NCBI RefSeq assembly: GCF_000025005.1
Contig: NC_013525.1
Location: 879,501 to 943,500 of the forward strand
Direction: 5' to 3'
Length of the DNA stretch: 64,000 nt
DNA from: Thermobaculum terrenum ATCC BAA-798
GTDB lineage: Bacteria > Chloroflexota > Chloroflexia > Thermobaculales > Thermobaculaceae
Shown: piece by piece, positions 53,335-62,909 of the stretch
Numbering within the stretch: the stretch's first letter is position 1
Layout of the letters: the number at the start of each line of letters is the position of its first letter
Notes under the pieces: model-generated
Database searches by the model: none
What the model saw: the letters and a program-made list of their open reading frames with translations, nothing else
What the model was told of the DNA's origin: nothing
Translations under genes and position numbers: made by a program

Positions 53335-53982
53335 ATGGAAAAGGCCGCCGTATTATGGGATCTTGATGGAGTCCTCGTGGACTCCAGACAATTTCACTAT
53401 GAATCTTGGCTATATGTAGCCCACCCTAGGAGTGTAGAGATTAGCTATCAGGATTTCCTCCCAACTTTTGGGATGAGAAATCCTGATGCTATTCGTGTCC
53501 TGTTTGGAGATCTTCCTGAGGAAGAGATAAACAGAATAGCTGAAGACAAAGAGAGATACTTCCGGAAATCTATTAGGGGGAGAATCAAGCCGCTTCCTGG
53601 GGCTTATAACCTGGTAGTATCTTTGCATGCGAACGGACACAAGCAAGCCATAGCTTCTTCTACTCCCAGGTTGAATATAGAGGCGATACTGGCAGAGATT
53701 GGCTTGGAGGGCTGCTTCGACGAAATAGTATCTGGGGACGACGTCAAGAACGGGAAGCCCAACCCCGATATATTCCTCCTGGCTGCCGAAAAGCTTGGTG
53801 TTGATCCTCGGTGCTGCGTTGTTGTTGAAGATGCTGTAGTGGGAGTTCAGGCTGGTAAGGCTGCAGGGATGAAGGTTTTTGCTGTTGCTGGGACGCGACG
53901 CCCAGAGGATCTACGCCTTGCCGATAGGATCGTTCACTCCTTGGAAGAGTTATCCCTTGATGACTTTCAAGTAGATTGCTAA
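53335..53982 (+). CDS. HAD-superfamily hydrolase (beta-phosphoglucomutase-like)
   Basis: 215 residues. LWDLDGVLVDS carries the nucleophile Asp pair, AIASSTPR is motif II, GKPNPDIFLLAAEKLG is motif III and VVEDAVVGVQAGKAAGM is motif IV. The cap is in the class used by beta-phosphoglucomutase and phosphoglycolate phosphatase. Substrate unknown. One base separates its end from convergent pheA. Confidence 0.86.
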   Translation: MEKAAVLWDLDGVLVDSRQFHYESWLYVAHPRSVEISYQDFLPTFGMRNPDAIRVLFGDLPEEEINRIAEDKERYFRKSIRGRIKPLPGAYNLVVSLHANGHKQAIASSTPRLNIEAILAEIGLEGCFDEIVSGDDVKNGKPNPDIFLLAAEKLGVDPRCCVVVEDAVVGVQAGKAAGMKVFAVAGTRRPEDLRLADRIVHSLEELSLDDFQVDC

Positions 53983-53983
53983 C

Positions 53984-54850
53984 CTATATACCTGAATTCA
54001 TATTAGCTTCGTCCACGGATTTAGGGTAGGAACCCAAAACTTTTACCCATCTCGACTGTTCATTTAGACAATCCAAAGCTCTTCTTAGATCCTGGTCGGT
54101 TACCCATCCCTGACAATCTACATAAAATATGTATTCCCACCCCTCACCTCGGGAGGGTCTTGACTCTATCTTCGTTAGGTTTACGTTGTTTTTGGCAAAG
54201 CAACCCAGGGCATGATAGAGAGCTCCGGGCTTGTTGGGAGTTGAGAACACCAGCGTAGTCTTACCTTCCTCACTGGGTTGCTCTGTGTGCACCACAGGTG
54301 ATCGGCCTATTATCACAAATCTTGTACGGTTGGTTTTGTTGTCTTCTATGTCGGCTGCCAAAACCCTTAGCCCCCACACTTCAGCTGCTCTACGTGAAGC
54401 TACAGCGGCGATAGTAGGGTCTTGGAGTTCGGATACGAGTTTGGCTGCACCCGCTGTGTCGTAATACGCGACAGGCTGGATGTTATGTGCTCGTAACCAG
54501 TTTGCTGCTTGAGCCAGTGCCTGTGGATGAGAATAAGCTTTATTAATCCTATCTAGCTCAGTATCCTGTATACCTAGAAGGCAGTGCCGTACTCTAAGCT
54601 CATGCTCGCCTCTAATGAAGATTTTGCCCGCATATTCTAGCAATAGGTCATAAGTCTCATGTATGCTACCTGCTTGCGAGTTCTCTACGGGCACCACTGC
54701 CAAGTCTGTATGCTTGTTAGCCACTGATTCAAATACGTCCCTTAATGAGGGTAGCGGTACTGGTTCACATCCTGGCACAGAAAGTAGAGAAGCTTCTTCG
54801 CTGTATGCCCCTGGTTCTCCCTGAAATGCCACACGCTGTCTATCTGTCAT
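53984..54850 (-). CDS. pheA: Prephenate dehydratase
   Basis: 288 residues, monofunctional. It converts prephenate to phenylpyruvate for phenylalanine synthesis. The catalytic domain starts VAFQGEPGAYSEEA and contains the TRF motif in NRTRFVIIGR. The C-terminal ACT domain (TTLVFSTPNKPGALYHALG, ESRPSRGEGWEYIFYVD) gives feedback by phenylalanine. No other aromatic pathway gene is adjacent. Confidence 0.93.
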   Translation of the reverse strand: MTDRQRVAFQGEPGAYSEEASLLSVPGCEPVPLPSLRDVFESVANKHTDLAVVPVENSQAGSIHETYDLLLEYAGKIFIRGEHELRVRHCLLGIQDTELDRINKAYSHPQALAQAANWLRAHNIQPVAYYDTAGAAKLVSELQDPTIAAVASRRAAEVWGLRVLAADIEDNKTNRTRFVIIGRSPVVHTEQPSEEGKTTLVFSTPNKPGALYHALGCFAKNNVNLTKIESRPSRGEGWEYIFYVDCQGWVTDQDLRRALDCLNEQSRWVKVLGSYPKSVDEANMNSGI

Positions 54851-54925
54851 AGCACCTTCCTAGACCGCTTTTGTCTTATTGTGCCAGACAGGGAGGCATG
54901 TATAGAAGATCGTTAGAGGCTCTAT

Positions 54926-54953
54926 TTGCTACTATTAGGGATGTGACTATAAA
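54926..54953 (+). promoter_or_regulatory. Possible promoter of glgP
   Basis: TTGCTA, a 16-base spacer and TATAAA lie about 50 bases before the glgP start. Spacing is acceptable and both boxes are partial matches. Confidence 0.35.
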
Positions 54954-55005
54954 GAGATTGGTGCAGGATAAAAAACAATGATGATTGTGAGGGTGATGCA
55001 AAGGC

Positions 55006-57090
55006 ATGAGTCAAGATATGGAAATTAGGAATAAACTGAATGATCTAGCTTACAACCTTAAGTGGAGCTGGACTCCGTCTACTGCAGAGCTATTTTCCCA
55101 TATAGATTCTGAGAACTGGCAGAAGACCAAGCACAATCCAGTACTGCTGCTAAAGAAGATATCTGATGAAAGGCTGCGGATGCTTCTAGCTGATAAGTCG
55201 TTTGTGGATAGAGTTAACCAGGAGCATGATTCCCTTCAACGTTATCTTGAGGCTAATAATACTTGGTTCTCAGAAAATTATGGGGCCAGGGACTTCAGCG
55301 TCGCTTATTTCTCAGCTGAGTTTGGCTTGGTAGAGTGTCTCCCTATCTATTCTGGAGGGCTGGGAGTTCTTGCTGGTGACCATCTTAAGTCGGCCAGTGA
55401 TCTGGGTATTCCTCTGGTGGGTGTAGGTCTGCTCTATAAGAATGGCTACTTCTTCCAGAAGATAGATGAGAATGGTTGGCAGCAAGAGGAGTATCCAGAT
55501 ATAAACTATCTTCATACTCCGTTAACATTAGTAACCGACATGTCGGGCAATCGAGTAATAGGTGAAGTTGATGTCGCCGACGCTGTAGTTAAGTTCCAGA
55601 TATGGAAAGCCAGGGTAGGAAGGGTAGACCTCTATCTTCTGGATACTAATTTGGAAGAGAATCAGGCCCCCTACAGGGACATAACCGATAAGCTTTACGG
55701 AGGGGATTCTGAAAAGCGCATTCAACAGGAGATCGTACTTGGTATTGGAGGTATCAGGGCTCTGCGAATGCTTGGGCTGTATCCTCAGGTCTATCACATG
55801 AACGAGGGACACTCAGCGTTTCTCGTCCTTGAGCGCATGAGAGAGATGATCCAGGATATGGGCAAAAGCTTCGAAGAGGCCCTGGAAACTGTACGATCTA
55901 CTAACGTTTTTACTACTCATACTCCTGTAGCTGCTGGGCACGACTACTTCTCAATCGATCTGATTGAGAGGTATCTGCAATCTTATATTAATAAATTAGG
56001 TATCTCATTTGAGCAGTTACTGGCCTTGGGAAGGAAGAGACCAGAAGATGAAAACGAACTCTTCTGCATGACGGTGCTTGCATTGAAGTCATCTAGTAAA
56101 AACAACGGTGTAAGTAAGCTGCACGGTCGAGTCTCTCAGGAAATGTGGCGCTCCCTATGGCCGGAGCTGCCTGTCGAAGATGTGCCGATTGGTTATGTTA
56201 CTAATGGTGTGCATGCGCCTACCTGGTTATCCAGCTCTCTTAGAGATATTCTAAGTGACTCAGAAGGGAATATAGATTGGCAGAAAATATTGGAAGTAGA
56301 TGACGAACTTTTATGGCGCCTGCACAAAGAGCTCAAGAGGCAATTGATCGAGTTAGTCAATAGCAGATCGAAGATAGGTAAGCTGGGGAATCTTACTGAG
56401 GACGTCCTAACTATAGGATTTGCCAGGAGATTTGCCACCTATAAGAGAGCGACTTTGCTCTTCAGTGATGAAGAGAAGCTCGCTGCCATACTAAATAATC
56501 CTCAGCATCCAGTGCAGATACTATTCTCAGGCAAGGCACATCCGCGTGACAATGGCGGCAAGGAGTTGATACAAAAGATCGTACAACTCTCCAAACGTGA
56601 GCCCTTCCTTGGAAAGATAGCCTTTATAGAGGATTATGATCTAGAGATTGCCCGTCACCTTGTTAGGGGGTGCGATGTTTGGCTGAATAATCCAGTGCGT
56701 CCAATGGAGGCAAGCGGTACCAGTGGAATGAAAGCCAGCATGAATGGAGTGCTTAATGCTAGTACCCTGGATGGGTGGTGGGCAGAAGCTTGGGAATCTT
56801 CAAACAAAGGTAGCGACGGCTTTGGCTGGGCTATAGGGGACGGGAAAGTCTACGAAAGCCCGGAAGTGCAGAACGAGGTGGAATCGAGAGCAATATATGA
56901 GTTGCTGGAAGCAAGCATAATTCCTCTCTTCTACGATCGAGATGAAAAGGGGATTCCTCGTAAATGGGTCAAGATGATGAAGGAGGCTATATCTGGTTTG
57001 GGTCCTAAGTTTACCACCGATAGAATGCTGAAGGAATATGTGGAAGGCTTCTATATGGTGGATCGTACTGATGACAAGATATTAGTGTAA
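55006..57090 (+). CDS. glgP: Alpha-glucan phosphorylase, short form
   Basis: 694 residues, GT35. It releases glucose 1-phosphate from glycogen or maltodextrin using phosphate and PLP. An N-terminal DUF3417-like segment (LAYNLKWSWTPSTAELF) marks the short type found in thermophiles. AEFGLVECLPIYSGGLGVLAGDH and FTTHTPVAAGHD lie in the core, and EASGTSGMKASMNG contains the PLP-binding Lys. It fits the sugar economy of the region, with the surface amylase, importer and trehalose genes. Confidence 0.94.
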   Translation: MSQDMEIRNKLNDLAYNLKWSWTPSTAELFSHIDSENWQKTKHNPVLLLKKISDERLRMLLADKSFVDRVNQEHDSLQRYLEANNTWFSENYGARDFSVAYFSAEFGLVECLPIYSGGLGVLAGDHLKSASDLGIPLVGVGLLYKNGYFFQKIDENGWQQEEYPDINYLHTPLTLVTDMSGNRVIGEVDVADAVVKFQIWKARVGRVDLYLLDTNLEENQAPYRDITDKLYGGDSEKRIQQEIVLGIGGIRALRMLGLYPQVYHMNEGHSAFLVLERMREMIQDMGKSFEEALETVRSTNVFTTHTPVAAGHDYFSIDLIERYLQSYINKLGISFEQLLALGRKRPEDENELFCMTVLALKSSSKNNGVSKLHGRVSQEMWRSLWPELPVEDVPIGYVTNGVHAPTWLSSSLRDILSDSEGNIDWQKILEVDDELLWRLHKELKRQLIELVNSRSKIGKLGNLTEDVLTIGFARRFATYKRATLLFSDEEKLAAILNNPQHPVQILFSGKAHPRDNGGKELIQKIVQLSKREPFLGKIAFIEDYDLEIARHLVRGCDVWLNNPVRPMEASGTSGMKASMNGVLNASTLDGWWAEAWESSNKGSDGFGWAIGDGKVYESPEVQNEVESRAIYELLEASIIPLFYDRDEKGIPRKWVKMMKEAISGLGPKFTTDRMLKEYVEGFYMVDRTDDKILV

Positions 57091-57107
57091 TTCCTAGACT
57101 CTAAACT

Positions 57108-57150
57108 AGAGAGCTGCAGGTGCTTACATAAGCACCTGCAGCTCTCTTTT
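57108..57150. terminator. Bidirectional terminator between glgP and htpX
   Basis: AGAGAGCTGCAGGTGCTTA and TAAGCACCTGCAGCTCTCT are perfect 19-base arms, followed by TTT on the plus strand. It begins 18 bases after the glgP stop and ends just before the convergent htpX stop. Confidence 0.85.
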
Positions 57151-57155
57151 AAATG

Positions 57156-58043
57156 CTAGCTGAAAGCGAAGGATGGACCATGCATCTGCTGAGCAATCTG
57201 GTAGAGCCTTGCAACTCTCTTAGCTACTGGTGGATGCGTGCTAAACAAAGATGCCAGATCTGCACCTCTCAGTGGCTGCACTATGAAGAGGTGGGATGCT
57301 GCAGGGCTGACTCTCATCGGATGCATTGCCACAGATGCCTCCAGTTTTTGTAAAGCCGATGCTAGATCTAGAGGTCTTCCTGTCAGCTTGGCGGCCCCCT
57401 CGTCAGCTGCGTACTCCCTAGATCTAGAGATTGCTAGCTGTACCAATGTAGCTGCTATCGGTGCTACTATGATCACTAATAGTGCACCCAGCGGATTAGC
57501 ACCGCCCTCGCGATCGTCAGATCTACTGTACCCACCGAATATAAACGCCCACCGTGCCATGTTTGCTAGGAACATAATGGCCCCAGCTATAGTAGCCACT
57601 ATCGTCTGTATGAGCGTATCTCGGTTTCTTACATGAGTTAGTTCATGAGCTATTACTCCAGCTAGCTCATCTCTGTTTAGAATACTCATGATCCCAGTGG
57701 TTACGGCTACTGCTGCGTGTTTAGGATCTCGGCCGGTTGCAAATGCGTTAGCTGCGGGAGAATCAATTATATAAACCCTTGGCTTAGGTATCCTGGCTTG
57801 GTGAGCAAGTTGCTCTACTATCTGATGCAGCTCGGGTGCTTCCTCCCACCCGACCTCTCTAGCTCCAGTCATCATAAGGGCGATTTTGTCGCTGTACCAG
57901 TAAGAGAAGAAATTCATTCCTAATGCTAGTACAAAAGCGAATACAAGTCCTTGCCTACCGCCAAGAAGCATCCCCACCAACAAGAATAATCCTGTTAGCA
58001 GGGTCAGCAAGAATACAGTCTTTATTCCGTTCTTTGACATCAC
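57156..58043 (-). CDS. htpX: HtpX-like M48 zinc metalloprotease
   Basis: 295 residues. Two N-terminal membrane helices (VFLLTLLTGLFLLVGMLLGG, then another) precede the active-site HELTHVRNRD. Further hydrophobic helices and the third ligand Glu in SREYAADEGAA follow. It degrades misfolded membrane proteins from the cytoplasmic side. Single gene, 65 bases from the YjbQ gene on the same strand. Confidence 0.91.
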   Translation of the reverse strand: MMSKNGIKTVFLLTLLTGLFLLVGMLLGGRQGLVFAFVLALGMNFFSYWYSDKIALMMTGAREVGWEEAPELHQIVEQLAHQARIPKPRVYIIDSPAANAFATGRDPKHAAVAVTTGIMSILNRDELAGVIAHELTHVRNRDTLIQTIVATIAGAIMFLANMARWAFIFGGYSRSDDREGGANPLGALLVIIVAPIAATLVQLAISRSREYAADEGAAKLTGRPLDLASALQKLEASVAMHPMRVSPAASHLFIVQPLRGADLASLFSTHPPVAKRVARLYQIAQQMHGPSFAFS

Positions 58044-58108
58044 CTCTTCGAGGCCTCCATAAAACTAATGTTGTCTACATAAAACTATATCTATGCCTGT
58101 ACTACCAG

Positions 58109-58519
58109 TCAAACAGTTGAGGGTATAAGATTGATTTGAACTTTTCTTACGGTATTATCCACATTAGTATCAACTAGTACTATGGACTGCCAGGTTCCCA
58201 ATTGTAGTCGTTTATCTCTCACAGCCAATACTAGAAAAGGAGAGATGAAAGCTGGCAATATATGATCTCGCCCATGTCCTGGAGAGCCATGTGCGTGTCT
58301 GTAGTTGGAGCTTTTGGGAAAAAGCTGGTCTATCGCATTAATTAGATCGTACTCTGACCCTGACCCTGTCTCCATCAGTGCCAGTCCAGCTGTAGCGTGG
58401 GGTACGAAGACGTGTACCAGCCCTTCCTGTAAATCCTTAATGGCTTCTTCTATCTTACTGGTAATGTCTACCACCGCCGGTTTATTCCCGGTGTTGATCG
58501 TAAACTCAAGAGTCTTCAC
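58109..58519 (-). CDS. YjbQ/UPF0047 family protein
   Basis: 136 residues. VHVFVPHATAGLALMETG and HGRDHILPAFISPFLVLAV, then LGTWQSIVLVD, are the family signatures with conserved His and Glu. Members have been reported to have weak thiamin-phosphate synthase activity; the physiological role is uncertain. Confidence 0.88.
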   Translation of the reverse strand: MKTLEFTINTGNKPAVVDITSKIEEAIKDLQEGLVHVFVPHATAGLALMETGSGSEYDLINAIDQLFPKSSNYRHAHGSPGHGRDHILPAFISPFLVLAVRDKRLQLGTWQSIVLVDTNVDNTVRKVQINLIPSTV

Positions 58520-58583
58520 TCTCTACCTCCTAATTTCACTTGATCCTAGCAGGTGTGCCTTGGATTTTACTCTTAGAATATAG

Positions 58584-58592
58584 TGATATAAT
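58584..58592 (+). promoter_or_regulatory. Extended -10 promoter element of acsA
   Basis: TGATATAAT is a perfect TATAAT with an extended TGn motif, about 50 bases before the acsA ATG. No good -35 box stands at 16-18 bases, which is usual for extended -10 promoters. Confidence 0.5.
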
Positions 58593-58640
58593 GCTGAATC
58601 GAAAGCTATCTGTGTTCTATATTTTGCAGGAGGAGATGTC

Positions 58641-60623
58641 ATGAGTGACTCTATACATGATATCGCTATAGAAAGCCTTATGAAGGAGGAGCGTATATTT
58701 GACCCTCCTGAAGAGTTTCGTAAGAGGGCGAATATCAATTCTCCTGATATCTATAAGAAGGCCGAGGAGAACTTTGAAGCATTCTGGGATGAGCTTGCCA
58801 AAAGCGAGCTTCATTGGTTCGAACCTTATCAAAAAGTGCTGGATTGGAATCCTCCTTATGCGAGATGGTTTGATGGGGGCAAAATCAACGTCTCCTACAA
58901 TTGCTTGGATAGACATGTCCTCTCTGGCGGTGGTGACAAGATAGCTTACTATTGGGAGGGCGAGCCCGGTGATACTCGAGAGGTAACTTATGCAGATCTC
59001 CTTAGAGATGTAAAGAAGTGTGCTAATGCCCTCAAGCAGCTTGGAGTGCAGAAGGGTGATAGAGTAGCCATATATATGCCGATGGTGCCGGAACTACCAG
59101 TTGCTATGCTTGCATGTGCGCGCATAGGCGCCCCTCATACTGTGGTGTTTGGAGGGTTCTCAGCTGATGCATTGGCCGGCAGAATAAATGATTCTCAGGC
59201 TAAGGTTCTTATTACTGCTGATGGTGGATATCGTAAGGGGAATATAGTTCCTCTCAAGAAGAATGCAGATGAGGCCCTAAAGAATACATCTAGCGTCGAG
59301 AAGGTAATAGTCCTCAAAAGAACAGGACATGATGTAGACATGACTCCTGGTAGGGATATCTGGTGGCATGACATTGTTCCAAATCAGTCCGAGGACTGCC
59401 CTGCAGAACCACTCGATTCAGAGCATATGCTATACCTATTGTATACTTCCGGTACTACTGCGAAGCCCAAAGGTATAGTCCATACGAGTGCTGGGTATCT
59501 ACTTGGCGTATCACTTACCCACAAATGGATATTCGATATAAAGCCTGAAGATGTCTATTGGTGCGCTGCTGATATAGGGTGGGTTACTGGGCACTCCTAT
59601 ATAGTCTATGGGCCCCTAGCTAATCATACAACCAGCGTTATCTATGAAGGGGCGCCAGATTATCCAGGTCCTGACCGTTGGTGGTCAATAATAGAGAAGT
59701 ATAAAGTGACCATACTCTACACAGCTCCAACAGCGATAAGGGCACACATGAAGTGGGGTCCTCAACATGCTCAGGCTCACGATCTGTCTTCTCTCCGTTT
59801 GCTTGGTTCGGTGGGCGAACCGATCAACCCTGAAGCGTGGCTGTGGTACTACAAGTACATAGGTGGGGAAAGATGCCCTGTGGTAGACACCTGGTGGCAG
59901 ACTGAGACAGGTATGATCATGATAAGTCCGTTACCAGGTATAACTCGTCTCAAGCCAGGATCCGCAACCTTCCCCTTCCCTGGGGTTCAGGCGGATGTTG
60001 TTGATGAGCAGGGCAATAGTGTTCCACCTGGGGTAGGAGGTTATCTTGTTCTCAAGAGGCCTTGGCCCGCGATGCTCAGGGGAATATACGGAGATCCTGA
60101 TAGATATGTTCAGACTTATTGGAGCAGGTTCCCTGACGTCTATTTCTCAGGGGATGGGGCCAAGCGCGATGAAGAAGGCTACTTCTGGCTCTTGGGTAGA
60201 GTGGACGATGTAATGAACGTTTCGGGTCATAGAATATCAACTATAGAAGTGGAAAGTGCGCTTGTTGATGACCCTCGCGTTGCTGAGGCAGCTGTTATAG
60301 GACAACACGACGAAGTAACGGGTGAGGCTATATTTGCATTCGTGATTCTTAAGTCCGATGTTGAGCCTACACCCGAGCTTGGAGAAGAACTACGCCAGCA
60401 CGTTGCGAGGAAAATAGGTCCTATAGCTAGACCTAAACGCATCATGTTTACTCCTGACCTGCCGAAGACTCGTAGTGGAAAGATCATGAGGAGACTGCTG
60501 CGAGATATAGCGAATGATCGTCAGCTTGGAGATACTACTACTCTTGCAGATGCATCAGTAGTTGAGTTAATACAGAGCGCCACCAAGGCTAACGTTGAGG
60601 ACGAGGACTCGGTAAGGCGTTAG
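58641..60623 (+). CDS. acsA: Acetyl-CoA synthetase
   Basis: 660 residues. It activates acetate via acetyl-AMP to acetyl-CoA. The P-loop-like [17 protein letters not shown], the acyl pocket [15 protein letters not shown], the hinge [16 protein letters not shown] and the C-terminal [14 protein letters not shown] with the acetylation-sensitive Lys are all present. AGGAGGAGA precedes the ATG. It could draw acetate into central metabolism; formate dehydrogenase is not adjacent. Confidence 0.95.
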   Translation: MSDSIHDIAIESLMKEERIFDPPEEFRKRANINSPDIYKKAEENFEAFWDELAKSELHWFEPYQKVLDWNPPYARWFDGGKINVSYNCLDRHVLSGGGDKIAYYWEGEPGDTREVTYADLLRDVKKCANALKQLGVQKGDRVAIYMPMVPELPVAMLACARIGAPHTVVFGGFSADALAGRINDSQAKVLITADGGYRKGNIVPLKKNADEALKNTSSVEKVIVLKRTGHDVDMTPGRDIWWHDIVPNQSEDCPAEPLDSEHMLYLLYTSGTTAKPKGIVHTSAGYLLGVSLTHKWIFDIKPEDVYWCAADIGWVTGHSYIVYGPLANHTTSVIYEGAPDYPGPDRWWSIIEKYKVTILYTAPTAIRAHMKWGPQHAQAHDLSSLRLLGSVGEPINPEAWLWYYKYIGGERCPVVDTWWQTETGMIMISPLPGITRLKPGSATFPFPGVQADVVDEQGNSVPPGVGGYLVLKRPWPAMLRGIYGDPDRYVQTYWSRFPDVYFSGDGAKRDEEGYFWLLGRVDDVMNVSGHRISTIEVESALVDDPRVAEAAVIGQHDEVTGEAIFAFVILKSDVEPTPELGEELRQHVARKIGPIARPKRIMFTPDLPKTRSGKIMRRLLRDIANDRQLGDTTTLADASVVELIQSATKANVEDEDSVRR

Positions 60624-60636
60624 TAACAAAGAACTC

Positions 60637-60664
60637 CAAGGGAGCGGGTATACCCGCTCCCTTG
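60637..60664 (+). terminator. Perfect palindromic hairpin after acsA
   Basis: CAAGGGAGCGGGTA and TACCCGCTCCCTTG form a perfect 28-base palindrome 14 bases after the stop. It is G+C-rich but lacks a T-tract. It may terminate acsA and insulate the metal importer operon. Confidence 0.65.
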
Positions 60665-60774
60665 ACCCCTCCCAGGGCGCAAGGTATATTGTAAAAGAAA
60701 TGTAGCAGATGCAAATTATTTCAATCGCCATTTGATGCTTTGATTTTCGAGCTTACTCGCGCCCGGAGGATGCT

Positions 60775-62040
60775 ATGCATATACCCGATGGTTACCTCAG
60801 TCCATCAACTTGTGCTGTTATGTACGCAGCAACAGCACCTTTCTGGTATATAGCCTTACAGAGGCTACGCAAATTCCTTTCTAGCAGGCTCATTCCCCTA
60901 ATATCTTTGATGAGCGCATTCTCCTTCGTGATAATGATGTTCAACATCCCTCTCCCCGGCGGTACCACTGGGCACGCTGTGGGTATGGGTATAGCTTCGA
61001 TTGTCCTTGGCCCTTGGGGATCGATCATAGCTATATCGATAGCTCTCATCCTCCAGGCTGTATTTTTTGGTGACGGTGGCATCCTGGCGATAGGTGCTAA
61101 CTGTTTCAATATGGCTGTAGTAGGGTCTCTGGTGGCGTATGCAATATATCGTCTTCTGTCGGGCAGGGCACCTCTCACGTCTGGTAGAAGAGTCATAGCA
61201 GCTGCAATAGCGGGTTATGTAGCTATTAATGCTGCGGCTTTTCTTGCTGCTATAGAGTTTGGTATTCAGCCGATGCTTTTCAAAGACGCTAATGGCGTCC
61301 CACTTTATTCGTTTTATCCTCTTTCAGTAGCTATACCTGCCATGATGATAGGGCACCTAACATTTGCAGGTATAGCAGAGGCTATAGTAACCGGGGGAGT
61401 AGTAGCTTACTTGCAGAAGGTAGACCCAAGCTTGCTCAGAATGACAGCTGCGGATGTAGAAGAGGGTGTGCAGCGTACTAGCATATCCCCTCGTAGGCTG
61501 ATACCTTTGTGGGTAACTCTTGCACTACTAGTCGTACTTACACCTCTTGGACTGCTAGCTTCTGGGACTGCATGGGGAGAGTGGGGTACTGAAGAGGTGG
61601 TTCAAGAGCAAGCCGGATACTATATTCGCAACCTGTCGACTTCTGAAAGGCAGGCACTTGCCTCCGACTTTAGATCCTTGGCTTCACAGACTTCCAATGG
61701 GTCTTTGCGCAACGATTATAATCTCACCGCTCAATCAATTGAAAGCGGGAATATAAACGAAGCTGCTAGCCTCGTCCAGAAGCATATCTCCTCACTAAGG
61801 GATGCTAGTAGCCAATACGGAAGTATTGGAGATATGGTATCTAACATCCATGAGCCTTCGGGACTCAAGAAGTGGTCTTCCATCTGGACAGCTCCCATTC
61901 CGGATTATGCCCCTTCATTCATGAGGAGTGAGGTGGCAGGTTACATCATATCAGCTGTAGTAGGTATACTGCTCGTCACATTAGTTACCTGGCTTATAGG
62001 GAAAATATTTTTGGCCAGTAGATGGAACAATGGATCCTAG
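60775..62040 (+). CDS. Cobalt/nickel ECF transporter S component (CbiM/NikM-type) with large external insert
   Basis: 421 residues. MHIPDGYLSP holds the N-terminal metal ligands that mark CbiM/NikM. About seven helices form the core, with GTTGHAVGMGIASIVLGPWG in it. After a helix near residue 255, a hydrophilic, helical insert of about 110 residues (QAGYYIRNLSTSERQALASD onward) precedes a final helix (YIISAVVGILLVTLVTWLIG). This mimics a CbiN/NikN or PDGLE-like fusion, but the loop is longer than I expect. Co2+ and Ni2+ cannot be told apart. No cobalamin riboswitch was seen upstream. Confidence 0.85.
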   Translation: MHIPDGYLSPSTCAVMYAATAPFWYIALQRLRKFLSSRLIPLISLMSAFSFVIMMFNIPLPGGTTGHAVGMGIASIVLGPWGSIIAISIALILQAVFFGDGGILAIGANCFNMAVVGSLVAYAIYRLLSGRAPLTSGRRVIAAAIAGYVAINAAAFLAAIEFGIQPMLFKDANGVPLYSFYPLSVAIPAMMIGHLTFAGIAEAIVTGGVVAYLQKVDPSLLRMTAADVEEGVQRTSISPRRLIPLWVTLALLVVLTPLGLLASGTAWGEWGTEEVVQEQAGYYIRNLSTSERQALASDFRSLASQTSNGSLRNDYNLTAQSIESGNINEAASLVQKHISSLRDASSQYGSIGDMVSNIHEPSGLKKWSSIWTAPIPDYAPSFMRSEVAGYIISAVVGILLVTLVTWLIGKIFLASRWNNGS

Positions 62041-62058
62041 TACACCAGGCTATGGTTT

Positions 62059-62898
62059 ATGGGCTTGATTAGTAAAAAGAATAAGAGAGCTGGGTTTCTA
62101 GAGAAGAGCTTAGATGGAATAACCCATGCTTTGGAGAGGGCTTCCTTTAGTGAGCATACTTATGGTAAAGGAGGCTTCCTGCAGCGGCTGGATCCAAGGG
62201 TAAAGGTTATAGGCTTCTTGCTTATCATCTTATCTTCAGCTGCGTCTAAGTCTCTTCTTGTGATCTTGAGCATATATATCTTTTCTATAGTATTGGCTAT
62301 TATTTCCAAAGTCTCTCTAGGAGCTATTGCCAGGACCGTGTGGATCGGCGCCCTCATATTCACGGGGGCTATAGCCCTCCCAGCTCTTTTTCTTACTCCT
62401 GGGAATCCCATTTTTCACATTCCAATCCTTGGTTGGGGTGTGACCGAGCAGGGAGTAAAAAGTGCAGCATTTCTTATATCTCGGGTCATAACATCTGCTA
62501 CCTTTGCGTTTCTACTTGTACTAACTACTCCTTGGAGTCACATATTGAAGTCATTACGTTTCCTGCGGGTGCCTGTATTATTCGTGGTCATACTCAACAT
62601 GACTTATAGATATATATTCCTGCTATTACGCACGGCGCAAAATATGTTTGAGTCTCGTAGAAGTAGGACTGTTGGGAAGCTCTCTCCTGCTGACAGCCGC
62701 AGGATAACTGCCGCAACAGCCGGTGTGCTGCTTAGCAAGAGCATGAAAATAAGTAGTGATGTCTATATGGCTATGCAGTCTAGAGGATTCCGAGGTGAAG
62801 TAAGGACACTTGAGGACTTTACAATGAGTTCTAGAGATTGGGTGGTCCTGCTGACATTTGTGTCCCTGAGCTGCCTGTGGCTATGGTTAGGAAGATAG
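62059..62898 (+). CDS. ECF transporter T component (CbiQ/NikQ-type)
   Basis: 279 residues with four or five membrane helices. RLDPRVKVIGFLLIILSSA is the family N-terminal signature, and the coupling motif AMQSRGFRGEVRTL (ARG-like) contacts the ATPase. It links the metal-binding S component to CbiO and begins 18 bases after it. Confidence 0.9.
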   Translation: MGLISKKNKRAGFLEKSLDGITHALERASFSEHTYGKGGFLQRLDPRVKVIGFLLIILSSAASKSLLVILSIYIFSIVLAIISKVSLGAIARTVWIGALIFTGAIALPALFLTPGNPIFHIPILGWGVTEQGVKSAAFLISRVITSATFAFLLVLTTPWSHILKSLRFLRVPVLFVVILNMTYRYIFLLLRTAQNMFESRRSRTVGKLSPADSRRITAATAGVLLSKSMKISSDVYMAMQSRGFRGEVRTLEDFTMSSRDWVVLLTFVSLSCLWLWLGR

Positions 62899-62909
62899 GG
62901 AGAATAACT

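Noticed and set aside
60665-60774. Cobalamin or nickel/cobalt riboswitch before the metal importer
   Set aside because: Only about 110 bases are available and none of the conserved riboswitch boxes is visible.
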